Part shown: positions 12,409 to 23,862 of the stretch, in pieces
How positions within the stretch are numbered: the first letter of the stretch is position 1
Layout of the letters: every line of letters begins with the position of its first letter
DNA from: Ceraceosorus guamensis
Lineage: Eukaryota; Basidiomycota; Exobasidiomycetes; Ceraceosorales; Ceraceosoraceae
Reading direction: 5' to 3'
NCBI RefSeq assembly: GCF_003144195.1
Contig: NW_020290032.1
Coordinates: forward strand, 172,737-236,736
Length of the DNA stretch: 64,000 nucleotides
Program-made: the position numbers and the translations under genes
Notes under the pieces: model-generated
Seen by the model: only the letters and a program-made list of their open reading frames with translations
Told to the model about the DNA's origin: nothing
Database searches by the model: none

Positions 12409-13540
12409 GGTAGCCGAAAGGAGGGTTGTGGGAGCAAACGCTGAGAGCGAGGAAGCTTCGCGGGTCGCGCCGTGCTGGACTAGACTCCTGGGCTGGTTGC
12501 GTACAAGGGAGCTGCGAAATCGCGATGCCCACAGCCAGCCAGCCGTTCAGCGTTCAGCTCGCTGACGGGACTCGCTCGACGCGCAGGCGGAGTCTAAAGC
12601 GACCCACGGACCTTGGCCGCTGTGTTTGTCGCTCCTGACCCGTTCGTTGATTGCTGAGCGCGCCCAAGTCGTCCCAGATAGCAGCGTCGCGCGAAGATTG
12701 GCAGCAACGCTGGCTGCCGTGTCTGAGGTGTCGAGACTGGAAATGCAAGCTTCTCAGGACGATGGTATGATCTTGCTGAGACATGGGAGCGCGAGTGGAT
12801 TGATTTGTGATTGATTGGTGGAAGCGCCGCCCCTTCTCCGGCTGTCTCACAGCGGCGAGAGTACAGTCAAGAGTAGTAGGCACAGGCACAGACCAAGCAG
12901 TCCGACTCTCACTGCATCACGGCTTCGGTCTCCCTTGACAGCCAAACCTGATGCCGCTGCGTGCGCATCTGTGCGCTATGCGCGTCCAGCAGCAGCAGCA
13001 GCATCAGCAGCGCGAGACGACGAGAGGCATTTGCGTGAGTCACGAGTCACGAGTATTCTGTTTGTGCTGCATGATGGTTACCTATACCGTACGTGCTGCA
13101 TTCACCCGCGATCCGCGCGCGATCGAGCTTGCGTGTGGCCGTGCACCACACATGCGCGGCGTTTATGCATGCAGCGGCCGGAAAGTTGTATCAAGATTCA
13201 AGGGCATTATGCTCCAGACTTCATATTTTTAACGTCCATTTCATGGGGGTCAGGCGCAGAAAAATAATACCATGACCCAAATGATATCGTTGCAGCCTGG
13301 AAACATTCAGGGAGAGGGAAATGAGAATTGAATTGGCACGCATCGCGTTTCTAATCGCACGCCGTCTGCGCTACCTGTGATCTCTCGTACGACTCACAGC
13401 CACCGCCACAAAAATTTGGGCTCGCGAGCGATGCTCAGAACGCTTTCTTGGACCTCTCCCAGCAATTCGCGAGTGACAATAACCCAACATGACCATCTCG
13501 CACCAGCTTGGGACTAGACTCAGTCAATGCAGAGTGCAAG
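12409..13540. promoter_or_regulatory. divergent intergenic region, YAK1 / zinc-knuckle gene
   Basis: This 1.13-kb region contains the promoters and 5' UTRs of both genes. It carries tandem GAGTCAC units at 13037-13050, a short GCATGC site near 13165 and a short GCA run (about 12990-13012). An upstream out-of-frame ATG at 13489 lies 52 bases before the chosen start of the zinc-knuckle gene. No conserved ORF is visible. Confidence 0.4.
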
Positions 13541-14918
13541 ATGACTCGCTACACCTCAGGCGTCTCGGATGCCTCACACGGCTCCAAGAAGCGGAAAGTT
13601 TTGCCCACCGCCACGCCTGCCGAAGAGCGTTTCGCAGCTTCTTCATCCAACAACATCACCATGGGGGATATTGCTGCGGAAGGCGAAAGCAAGACTGGAA
13701 GCAAGCGTAAAAGAAGGCGGACGAAGAGCGGCCAGAACGATTCGACAGCGGCTCGAGTCCCCCGACCATCCGTTCCCGTGGACCTCTCCAAGCTATCCTC
13801 CAATGACCTGCAGAAGCGTCTAAAACTTGTTCGATTGCGCGCAAAGAAGGCTAACACGGATGAGAAGAGGGCAGCGCATGAGTCTGCTATCCATGAAGTT
13901 GTGAGGGCGATACGAGCGGCAAATGGTCGGGCTGGGAAGAAGGACGCCCGACTTGAGGAAGTGACTTGGAAGGACAAGAGAGCAGACTCGAAGGGCGGCG
14001 AGTTTGCCGCAAGGAGAGAAGCAGCGACCTCGCATGCACCAGATGACGAGAAAGGAAATCCATGGAAGAAGATGGAGGCAGGTGAGTGCTGCGATTCTAG
14101 TGATAGCCTAGAACAAAGGCTCACGCGTAGCTCACGGTTTGCACTGCGACAGATCGACGAGCAGACGTGTCAGCAAAGAGCGATGCTCGCAGAGACAAGC
14201 GGGCGGCAGAGCGAGCTTCAAAGCAGCGATGCTATGCGTGTAGAGGTATGGGACACTCGGCGAAGGACTGTCCTTCAGGTCTCAATGCGGAGAGTAGCGC
14301 ACTCGACGGAGATCTGCCTGTAGAAGGCGATACAGATGGGAAAGCCAAAGTCACGGGCAAAGAGACTGTCGGTATTTGCTTTAGGTGTGGCAGCACAGAG
14401 CATACACTGGCCCGGTGTAGGAAGGCAGCGAAACGCAACGATGAAGGCGAAGAGCAGCTGCCGTACGCCACTTGCTTCATATGCAGTCAAAAGGTAAGTA
14501 TCTCTGTCGGTTTCTGACAGACAGCGGCTGCTGCTTACACTTTTGTTGGACTACCGTGTAGGGCCACTTGTCCTCTAAATGTCCCAAAGGCAGAGGCGTG
14601 TACCCCTCAGGTGGATCTTGTCGTCTGTGCTCATCTACCGAACATTTGGTCAAAGACTGTCCACTGAGCATACGCAAGAGCGGCAAAGGAGCAGCGGAAC
14701 TCGGCCTCGCGGCAATTTGTGGTGCTGATACAGGCGGCCCGTCCGCCACCGGCGGTGTCCAACACACAGAAAGTCTTGGAGCAGATGAAGACGACTTTCA
14801 TCACTTTTCCAGACAGAGAAGCGACGTGGAGCGCGATAGATTGCAGGAACATCGAAATAAGGTCTCTCGCGCACCCCAAGAGAAGGGAAAGAAAAGCGCA
14901 AAGGTCATTGCTTTTTGA
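13541..14918 (+). CDS. CCHC zinc-knuckle protein, ZCCHC9-like
   Basis: Exons 13541-14081, 14153-14493 and 14562-14918 join in frame to 412 residues. The N-terminal half is basic and rich in Lys, Arg and Ser (KRKRRRTKSG), suggesting nuclear or nucleolar localisation. Four CCHC knuckles follow: CYACRGMGHSAKDC, CFRCGSTEHTLARC, CFICSQKGHLSSKC (split by the second intron) and CRLCSSTEHLVKDC. This number, spacing and the GG/CRLC end match eukaryotic ZCCHC9-type proteins, thought to bind RNA in ribosome biogenesis. The C terminus is charged (EKGKKSAKVIAF). The start at 13541 (AAGATGA context) is chosen because the earlier ATG at 13489 is in another frame and runs into a different 73-codon frame. The 3' end lies 91 bp from the stop of the convergent EF-Ts gene. 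Confidence 0.88.
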
Positions 14919-15009
14919 TGCAAACAACGTGATTGGATTCGCCACATCTTTGCAGCGTACTGATCGTGCGAGCAAGTCGTATGGAATCACCGAGACCAAA
15001 ATCTAGTTG
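14919..15009. other. short convergent spacer
   Basis: Only 91 bp separate the stop codons of the zinc-knuckle gene and of the EF-Ts gene, so their 3' UTRs must nearly or actually overlap. No terminator structure was identified. Confidence 0.4.
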
Positions 15010-16436
15010 CTATGCCTGAGCCTCTGGTCCCGACTCGCCAAGCGTCCAGCGCCTCAAGCCCACCACTTGCACCTGCTTCCCATTTCTCTGTCGACCCCAA
15101 GCATGAAGTGCTGCCTCCACATCCCCTTCGCCTGCTCCATCCTGTACTGCCAGCTGTGCAGCTGGGAGGAGCATACTGAAAGGCTGTCTCAGAAGCGCAG
15201 AATCGGCTTCCTGACCTGGTTGGTGCGAGATAGACGTAGTTTGAAAGCCGACCGCCTGTCTTGCCAAGGATCTCAGCAGCGCTCGAATTTGAGCGGGTTC
15301 GAGCCCTTCGAGTGCGGTAGAAGAGTTGGCAGAGGAAGATGCGTGGCTGATGGTGGACAGCACCAGTGCGCCTACGCGACCGAGGGACGTCTGTGAGCTG
15401 CCTTGCTTCGTCGCGCTCGATCCGTGCACGTATGACCCGACCAGGTTTGCCACGCGCACCTCGTCTCGAGATGTGGAAGGAGGAGGCAGGATGAGCACGC
15501 TGGCTCGACTCAGATGTATTCTCTCTCCCAGCCTAGACACCGCATCCAAGATTGCAGCTCGAATGGTTCGAGGCGATGTGGGAGCAGCAGCAGAGGATGC
15601 GGTTTCGTCACTGTCGACGCTCGCAGAGTCGGGTGCCTCCATCAGGATGAAGTCGAGCAGCTGCTCTGTATCCAGGTCCGCAAAGCCCGTGCCTAGCCTT
15701 GTAGCAGCAGCCAGGTTGGGAGCGGACACAGCTCCGCCGAGGTTTGGGAACAGAGCAGCAGAATGCGCAATATCTCTCGATAGCTTCTCAAACACGTCCG
15801 TCCTGCCCACAAAGTCCGTCTCGCAGTTGAGCTCGATGATGGAAGCTACTGGTGCAGAGGTGAGAGTAGCAGCGTGCGAAGGTGTATTTGCTCGTGCTTC
15901 GGCGCTGGTGGGATTGATAGGTTGTTGCAGGTCTTTCGTGCCCGATCCAGCGCCATCCGAGAGCACAGCCACTGCGATCCACCCTTCCTTGGCTTCCCTT
16001 CCAGCGACCTTCTGAGCCTTTTTCAATCCGCTCTTGGCTCGATCTTCTTCCAGCCACGCTAGCGCAGCTTGAATGTCGTCCCCTTTGGAAGGATCGGAAG
16101 AGGGCCAGGTGGAAACGATGGCCTCCTGGGCCTTCAGCATCGATGTGCCTGGAATATGTTTGCGAAGCTCTGCGATGGATGAGATGGCGGGTTTGCGTTC
16201 CCTGAGCGCGACGCTGCTGTGAAGGTCGGCTCGGGAGGCCACCAGGGAGGAAAGACGGGGGCTGGAGACAAGCAATGAATCAGATCGCAGCGCTTCGATG
16301 GGCACGAGCATAGGCAGACAGCATTTCAGGCCAGTAGCACTCACCAAGGGGCGACTCGAACAGCGTTGCGGATCGACTGCCCTCCCAGCGCTCTTCTCGT
16401 AGCTCCAGCGGCGGGCATTGCGGCGACCTTGGTCAT
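15010..16436 (-). CDS. TSF1: mitochondrial translation elongation factor EF-Ts
   Basis: Minus-strand exons 16345-16436 and 15010-16261 give 447 residues. The N terminus (MTKVAAMPAAGATRRALGGQ) is basic, hydroxylated and lacks acidic residues, as expected of a mitochondrial presequence. A UBA-like start follows (SIAELRKHIPGTSMLKAQEA with AALAWLEEDRAKSGLKKAQK), then the EF-Ts core with the signature ASIIELNCETDFVGRTDVFE. EF-Ts recycles GDP-bound EF-Tu during mitochondrial translation. The C-terminal half contains long insertions relative to bacterial EF-Ts, as in other fungal homologues. The start at 16436 needs the short first exon; a longer frame open to 16623 lacks a good ATG-linked presequence and runs through the splice acceptor. 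Confidence 0.9.
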
Positions 16437-17064
16437 CTGGAGAAAGTTGCAGCAGTGTATGAAGAGGAAGGGTAGAGTTTTGATTAGCGCAGCAGACGAG
16501 GAGCAAAGAAGATCTGCAACGCGATGTTGAATAATTCGAGTCCTGAGCGCGAGCAGATCTCGTGTGGAAATTTGAGAAGAACGTCGCTTTCGTCAAAGAA
16601 ATCTTGGACGAGTCTGAAATCAAAATTGTGAATCAAGAATGTTGCGCGAGCACGGTGAGTGCGGCGGGCAGTCAAATCACGTGACTTCGTTTAGCAAGCC
16701 TATATATACTCACTGTTACTGTATGCTCTGAGCCGTGAATCCATTCCGCGCACAAGCGTTGGCCTTGATGAGTCTGCTTTCACTCCCTCGAGCAAGCCAA
16801 AGTGTCTGGCTCAGAGCAGTCGACCTTCAACAATCACGCCATCATCTCGACCGCAAAGTCAGTCTGGTAGGTCCACGAGCTGGACTGTCCCGCTAATTCT
16901 CGCACATAGCTCAAAGCGCTTGGCGATGTGCTCGGCGTAGTCATCCTCGTAGATCAGCCCTTCAGCGGCGATCGAGACGCGGAGCAGACGTCGATACAAG
17001 CGGGTTGCTGATTTCAAGAACAACAAGCACCTGTCCGGTATAAGAATCAGCGACCCATCACACG
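16437..17064. promoter_or_regulatory. divergent intergenic region, EF-Ts / pseudophosphatase
   Basis: The 628-bp region holds both promoters. It contains a GAATCAA unit followed by GAATG at 16630-16640 and a TA-rich box TATATATA at 16701-16708, about 265 bp from the EF-Ts start and 356 bp from the other start. Whether the box serves either gene is not decided by sequence. Confidence 0.4.
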
Positions 17065-18039
17065 ATGACGTCTACCGCTCCAGCCGGATCCGTGGCCTCG
17101 CATTCCTCGGACGCATCTCTCACCCCGGCTCAATGCGCAACGAGCCAATCGCAATCCTTGACTGGCCACACTACGACCTCGTACAATCCTTCTGCTCACG
17201 TAGTCAACAGTGCACCGCTTACGTCAGCTCTCCCTCAGGCCCAGGTCCAGGTCCAGACGCAGCCACTCGTAGCATCTGTGATCGAGTGTCCTGCCTTGAC
17301 GCCGCTGCATCTCATTGCTCCAGGCGTGTCATACCTCTCGATGCCCTCCCTCTTGTCCCTGCTACCACCAGACACTTACCGTGATCCTGCTGCTTCCTCC
17401 AGTGCTGGCATCCTCGATTACAATTCGGCGTATCGTGACACCGTCAACATTGACGGGTCAACGAGCCACCCACAAGATCAACAGATCGACGTGTCCTTCT
17501 TGGACATGCTCAACCTCAAGACGTTGATGCTGCTCTCGCCAGAACGGCCAGCCGCAAGACTATGCAGATGGGCACACGCAAGCCGAGTCAAGATGGTTCA
17601 TTTCGGCTTGGGTCCTTGTCCCATCTCAGCGCGCCCTGTCGCCAAAAGCGCCGCTAGCGCACCAACGAGCGCACGAGACCAGCTCACTCGGCCAGGCGAG
17701 GACCAGCACGAAGACAGGGAAGCGCACGACACGGAGAGGTTGATCAAAGAAGCGCTAGAATTGATTCTGGATCGTCGCAATCTTCCTATCCTGGTAGTGG
17801 ACACCTCAGGCGCAAACGAGGGGACCCTACTGCTAGGCTGCTTTCGTCGCTTGCAGGGGCGAAACTTAGCCAACATTTGCGCAGAGTATAGATCCATCGC
17901 TGGTTCCAGGGCCAAGACGACCAGCGAGAGGTTCATCGAAATGTTCGACACCGACCTCATCGCGCTGCCTCCGCCGGACCGCTTGCCCGATTGGTGGAAT
18001 GAGCAGTTGGAGGATGATGAGGTGGACGGGAGCGTGTGA
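17065..18039 (+). CDS. Oca/Siw14-type tyrosine-phosphatase-like protein, probably inactive
   Basis: This intronless gene encodes 324 residues. The first about 90 residues are low-complexity Ser/Thr/Gln. The rest follows the plant/fungal atypical phosphatase (PFA-DSP) family: a CPALTPLHLIAPGVSYLSMP start, then FLDMLNLKTLMLLSPE, and the loop region LPILVVDTSGANEGTLLLGC, ending FIEMFDTDLIALPPPDRLPDWW. In active members the loop reads HCxxGxxR; here the Cys is Thr and the Arg is absent, so phosphatase activity is not expected. In yeast, Oca4-type members of the Oca complex are similarly degenerate, and the complex is linked to oxidant-induced cell-cycle arrest and inositol-pyrophosphate metabolism. 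Assignment to Oca4 rather than Oca6 is not certain. Confidence 0.78.
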   Translation: MTSTAPAGSVASHSSDASLTPAQCATSQSQSLTGHTTTSYNPSAHVVNSAPLTSALPQAQVQVQTQPLVASVIECPALTPLHLIAPGVSYLSMPSLLSLLPPDTYRDPAASSSAGILDYNSAYRDTVNIDGSTSHPQDQQIDVSFLDMLNLKTLMLLSPERPAARLCRWAHASRVKMVHFGLGPCPISARPVAKSAASAPTSARDQLTRPGEDQHEDREAHDTERLIKEALELILDRRNLPILVVDTSGANEGTLLLGCFRRLQGRNLANICAEYRSIAGSRAKTTSERFIEMFDTDLIALPPPDRLPDWWNEQLEDDEVDGSV

Positions 18040-18247
18040 TGACAAGTCGATGAACCTCTTGATCTACCATCAAGCGCCCCCACTACCCCTTGGGCATCAA
18101 AAGTAGGCAGAATGGGTATCCAATTGACATCAAGGGCATCGTCCGGGTATCAATCGACAGAATACCACTGTCATGCCCTGCAACCATGACGTGGCTGGTA
18201 CCACACTTGCCCAGGCCGCGCACTGGGAGTCAGAACGGAACCAGGCT
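18040..18247. other. convergent spacer
   Basis: These 208 bp separate two convergent genes. The long frame of the minus-strand gene reads on through part of it, but a short intron removes that reading (see the neighbouring gene). Nothing else is recognised. Confidence 0.35.
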
Positions 18248-21200
18248 TCAACTCTTGCGCGCCGCTGACTCGACCATCTGTGCGGCCCCGGCCATAGTCC
18301 AAAAGCAGTAGCCCTGCAGAGAGGTGAAGAGGTTTTAGCCCATAAGCTTTCGGAGCCTCTCGTCGAGCTACACTCCATCCGACTCACCTCGTCCTTGAAA
18401 TCCAACAAATTGGTCGGCGTGAAGCAAGCAATCACCTGCAGGTTCAGCAACAAGTTGCGTGGCTTGCATCGCGGATCTTGCAAGAGGGCTTCGAGCACGG
18501 CAACAACGTCGTCCGTCGTTGGCGCCGTCACTGTGCCAGATTCACGAGGCGTCGACGTCGATTGCGGGCTATATTGCGTCCAAGCTGCTTCGTCAGCGGG
18601 CGGCAGTCCGCCTGCCGCACCCGAGGATCGCACAGCCAGAGCCTCGCGCGTAAGAGGATGACCTACTCCGCTCAGAACGTCGTGGATATTGGCTACTGCC
18701 GGCATTTCCGCCTCTTCAGGCTCCTCTGCAACCTCCTCCGCGAGATCCGAGTACATCGATAATGCTCTTCGAGCCCTAGCGGCGCTCAGCGGCCGGTCAG
18801 AACCACCTAGCCGCGAATCACCCGTGTCGAAACTACCACAATTCGACCTGTGTCCGTGCAAAGCTCGCGGTGCACTGGCACCCCCGATCGTGTCCGTCGA
18901 AGCTGCTTTGCCGTGGGTCCTACTCCTCACGCCGATGGGGAAGGGCAGACCTTGATTCGCTTTGAGCCCATGCTCTCCCGCCTCACCTCGACGATGAGCT
19001 GCTGTCTTTGCGACGTAGCTTTGTCTCGACAGCGTCGATACAATCAGTCTCTCGAGCGATAGCAAGGCCCGCATCTTCGTGCGCGGCGCTGGATGTAGTT
19101 CAAAGAGGCGCAGCAACTCCGCACCGCCAGCATCGCGCACAAGTTTTGCAGCTACGAGATTTGCGACGGGGACATTAACGTCGGCGGCGCTGCTGCTAGA
19201 GGGGATCATAGCAGGCAATGATGCGGTGCTGTAGACCACCGGCAACGCTTCGCTCAGCAGCAGACTAGTGGCGAGTAGCTGTGAGCGCTGAAGGAATTCT
19301 TCAAGTCCCGCGCGGTCGTGTGCGCGCGCCTCACCTGGCAGCAAAAAGGCAGTTGACCACGCTCCAGACGTCAGGACGACTGTCTCGGTATGTGCATCGC
19401 CCTCTGCCTCGCTTGCCAGCAGCAAAGGTCGCGCCAACGCGGCCTCCCTAGCCCAGATTGGACACGCAAAGAATTCCTCGGCCTTGCCCGCAATGACGTT
19501 GAAGGCGACATCGAGATCCCTCAGATAGTTGATGGACCTCGCATCCAGCCCAAAATCGTACAAACCCAAGCTCTGCAGCCATTCGTGCCCACCCTCTAGC
19601 TTATTGGCGAATCGATCTGAAGTCGATTTGTTCGAACCGGGGTGGCTCTGTTCAAATTGCTGCCTCGCTGAATTGCGGGAAGCGAGGACCAAATCGTCGA
19701 GCCGAATGTTGACTGAATACCAAGCCTTGACTCGCAACTCGTGCATAGCTGTCAAGACTTCGCGAGTGCTCTCTGTCAGCGTCTGACGCAGAGCGTCAAG
19801 ATCACCGAGTCGGTGGTGCGCTGTGACCAATCGGTCTCGTATGCCGTCCTGGATGGTGAGAAGCGGTTCTGCAATGAGCGCAAGCAGTGGCGCAAAGCTC
19901 AGCGATCCTTCGAGACCTGACGCCCAGTGTGGCAAATGCTGACTGACGTGCAGCAAGGCGTCAGCAGCTTCGTCGAACAGCGCAGCGTCTTCGTACGCAA
20001 AGCGATGGGCTGCGAGGGATGCCGCTGCGTGCATGTCTGCGACAAGATCAGCCGGCTGCCCTCTTCGTCTGCTTGAGGTGCTGTAGCCCTTTCGAACGAG
20101 GGCCATGACGGCGCGACGAGTCAGAGTGAAGGTGGCGCCAGGCATCGCTTCGAGTGATGCAGATGCGCCATCTTGTGTCGTATCAGTGGGACTAGTACTG
20201 TGCCTTCTGCTCAAATCGACGGCCATTTCTCCAGCAGTCTGCCAAGAAAGAGCTCGAGCACTCTGAATAGGGAGCGACGCCTTGCGCACCACTGGCGACG
20301 CGCCACCGACCTGTGCCCGACTCTTGAACGCCAACGCTGATCGATCGTCGCGCGTATCCTCGCGGTCCCAAAAGCCATCTCGGTGAGGCGAATGCGGTGG
20401 ACTGTCCCAGCCACTTTCTCCAGAGCCCTGCCAGCCTCTCCGGGGACCAGCCGTGCTACTGGATTCCAGCCGAGAGCTAAAGGAGCTGCCTGTATTTGAA
20501 GTTGATGGAGTCACTGTACGCGTGTTAGACCCACGGAGAGTAGAAGTACTGTCCAGAACAGCGAGTGCCGGGAAGGGGATTGCAGTTAGCGATTCGCTCT
20601 CGCTATTTGAATCAGTCGGGGTATCCGCATGTATCGGCAGGCTCGTCGCCGTCCGGGAGGGTTGAACAGTCTTCCTCAGTGCAGCAGCGGGAGCATGATT
20701 GTAGCCCAATCTCGGAGCAGTCTGCTGGACAGTATAATGACCATCCACACGCTGGGCGACAAACAGAAGCGCCGTGTCCTCGGGTTCCATCGTGCCCCGA
20801 GCCTCGGCGTGCAAAAGAGCAGCCTCAACATCGATGGTAGCTTCACGCAGATGATGCTGTTCGATAGGTGTCGCAGCATCGGCAGACCTGCTACATGGAG
20901 TCTGCTCACTGACGTGCGTGTATTGCCCCAGGTTGTTGGTATCCACGCGTAGCCTGGGCGATCTCTGTGTGGGAGTTTGCGGGGTGGACGCGGGTCTGCG
21001 TGTCGCTGCCGGTGTTACCAAAAGGGGGGCGCATACATGCATCAAAGCTACACCATCGGCGGGTCGCAGAGCGAGCACGGTGACTGCGATGGAGTCTTGA
21101 CTCGAAGGCGTATGGTGCACGCCCGCGGTCGAAGACCAGGCAGACGTGTCCTCGGGTCTGGACCTAGACACAGAGGGAGCGGCAAACAGATTGACTAGAT

Positions 21201-23343
21201 CGCAAGCTTCTGGCAGCGTGTTTGATGTGTTGGTGAGCTCCTCTGAGAGTGCGGGCTCAGCGTTCAAAGCCGTGACTATTGCGGCGTAGGTAGCTCGATG
21301 AAGCTCTCCAAGCGCGGACGTCCCAGCAAGGTCACTCGTCCAGACTCCTCGTAAAGACCTGTGTTGATGTGATGAAGCCGTCGACTCTTGTCGAGCTGGG
21401 AACGAGACAGTGTAGCCGCATCGACTCGTCCAAGCATCTGGGCGCGTGATGAGTGATCTAAGGCGGCCAAAGGCGTACCAACGCAGCACAAAAAGCAGGA
21501 GGAGTTGCCGGTGCGCCGTAGGAGAATCATTTCGAGGGAAGTGCTTGCAGAGCAAGCGTCTGATCACATAGACAGCTAGCGGCAGCTCTATGGTTTCTTC
21601 AGGTCGACTGTCGGGGTTCGCTGCGCCGGTGTTGGAAGCGTTACGACCCATCAACGCAGTCAGAGTTGTCCTGACCGACCTTATGAGCTCAGCAGTCGTC
21701 TCGGGATTCGCTTCCGAGGCCGAGGTGGCTGAAATGGATGGAACACGCTTGATGTGTGCCGTGTCGACGGAACAACCAGCATCGCTTTGTACGCGCCTCC
21801 TCGGAGCTCGGGTCTCGCGCGGTAGCTGTGACCGAAGCTCTTCCCGAGCATCCAGGGACAGCGTGCGAGGAGAGAAATCGGCTAGTGCGCCCTCTTCAGA
21901 GACTTGCGGCATGCCAATGCTGTGTTTTTGTCGATGTGCCTGTACTGGCGAGGACCCAGCTACAGTGATACCCTTCAAGGGCGGAGTGACAAAGCGAGAC
22001 ATGGAAAGTGATGCAGGCGGACCCTTCTTGCTTGTCTGTTTGGATTGCATTGGAGCATCGACGGCTCGACTCTCTTCGTCAGAAACTCCTTCTCTACTGC
22101 CTCCTGAAGCAGCGCCGGACGTCGACCAGAAGTTGTTGACGCTATTGCCCAGAGTCCCAAGTCCTGTGGTGAAGATGTCTGCTGCTTCGGCAGCAAACGT
22201 CGACAAGCTTTTCAGCGTCGTTCCGCCGAGCTCAGTATCCTCACTTCCGCCGCCGTTCGTTAAGCTGTCTGCGCGCTGGCGCGTTTGTTCCAAACCGTCG
22301 CTGAAATGCCCTGTGACAGGTGCAGAGACGTTGCGAGCAAGACTAGGGCTTCGGATGTGACTTGGTCTGGTGGATTGATCGTGCCTACGACACGATTGGA
22401 GGTGGGCCAGCAGAGCAAGTTCAAGATCCCGTGAAGGATTTAGCAGCGCGCAGATCCTTGGTCTAGTGGCTCGTCCTTTTCCTCGAGCCTGGTGCTCTTG
22501 AGTAGCATCGCAGGTAGTGACACTAATGCTCAAAGCCTGCAGCTCGTCGAGAACTGCAAGTGCGCATCCTTCGATGTCTGCTTTGCCGGCTCTATTCTTC
22601 AGAAGCTTGTGGCTCAGGCCCAACAACAGCCTCTCTGAGAAAACCGCTAGTCCCTCCGTGCCGGTAGACTCGAGCAGAAGGCTGAAGATTGACTGCAAGT
22701 GCGAGGACCCATCTTGCACTGCACACAGCCCCATGAACCTCTCAGAAGGCCATGCCGAGATTGCCTCTGCAACTTGGAGCGGCCGATTGAGAAGGCGCCG
22801 CACTGAACGAAACAAGACTTGTTTGGTTGAGGGACCCTCTACTGATGCAGGCTTCAGTCCGCCGAGCCAAGTGGGTAGTGTCTCCCGGTGATCTGCCAAT
22901 GCCGCAGCGGCGGCCCCACATGCGGCTGCCTGCGCCCAAGAATCGAGTACCCGAACGGATTCTTGCCATTTCTCTTCGCAATCCTGAACGTCTCGACTCC
23001 ACCTGCTGGAAACACCCTCCAGCCGCTTGGTCAAGTCAAGGCGTGCGGCCCGGGCCGCTTTGCTCCTGATCACTGTATCTGCAGCGGTCAGCTCTGTGGA
23101 TGCGACGCAAAGCCGCTCGACCTCTGTGGCGAATTCGTCATGTATCGCTTGGAGACGAGAGCGCAGCCGTCCAGCATGATGAAGCGCTCGAGAGCGGAGC
23201 GTCACAGTTCTTTCCAAGTGGTCGGCGTGAGATAGCAAGGATTGTTCTCGTGCAATCAGCAAACGGAGCTTGGCAATGTTGACTTCTTGAGTCGCTACTG
23301 TTTGCGGAGTCGATGTTGATGAGAGCCCAAGAGAGGCGTCCAT
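18248..23343 (-). CDS. large RasGAP/VPS9-family-like regulator (tentative)
   Basis: Exon 1 (18388-23343) is a single 4,956-base exon; a small last exon (18248-18313) is joined by a 74-base intron, giving 1,673 residues. The joined C terminus LLDFKDEGYCFWTMAGAAQ resembles the conserved end of a large filamentous-fungal family annotated as RasGAP or VPS9 GTPase regulators. Other family-like blocks are LPLAVYVIRRLLCKHF (about 590) with LLLLFVLRWYAFGRLR just after it, LLTIQDGIRDRLVTAHHRLGD (about 1,170) and HEWLQSLGLYDFGLDARSIN (about 1,265). The N terminus is likely helical (REQSLLSHADHLERTVTLR). Between blocks the protein is Ser/Thr-rich and disordered. No intact arginine-finger RasGAP core or canonical VPS9 helix was identified by eye, so the biochemical role is an inference. 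Read through without the intron, the frame would continue to 18130. Confidence 0.6.
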
Positions 23344-23862
23344 TCCTTGCCTGTGACCGTCTATATACTAGCGTTTGCTGTTGGGATCGATTCTCTATGA
23401 CTCGCCTTTCCGGTGCTGGCGTCTTCAAGGCGAGATCCAAAGCTAGCGAGCTACCGCCAAGGTCTAGGATTGGGTCAACGAGGAAAGTGGAAGGGAGGTG
23501 TGGAGGTTGGAAAGCACGAACTGAATGAATGCTCAGGGCGCTTCGCTGCTACTGCTGCGCATGTGCATGCATGCTGCTGCATGCGCGCGCCCCCACCAAT
23601 GTGAATCTTGAATGCAAGCTTAGCGCGATCTCTGCTGATGCTCATCGTCGCGGATGCAAAGCCGCGTGCCGCGCAAAGCCACAACAACGGGGCAGATCCA
23701 TCACGAGACCCTGCACTGCGACTTCAATCACCCGCACACCTGCTCCTCACTCATTCACCATTTTTGATTAATCGTGAATGTGAATTGAGGTTTCGCACCT
23801 AGCTCTGGCCGCTCCAGCGACATCTGGCGGCTTAGGCATAGTGTCCTGCAGGAATAATCGAA
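23344..23862. promoter_or_regulatory. divergent intergenic region, large regulator / MFS transporter
   Basis: This 519-bp region holds both promoters. It has a GCATGC-rich patch (23565-23586) and a group of heptad-type motifs (GTGAATCTTGAATG at 23601-23614; TTAATCGTGAATGTGAATTG at about 23768-23787). No gene was recognised. Confidence 0.4.

Noticed and set aside
12815-13275. Plus-strand frames of 60-150 codons in the YAK1/zinc-knuckle promoter region
   Set aside because: Overlapping frames of similar length in different phases, no conserved sequence, and includes tandem GAGTCAC repeats.
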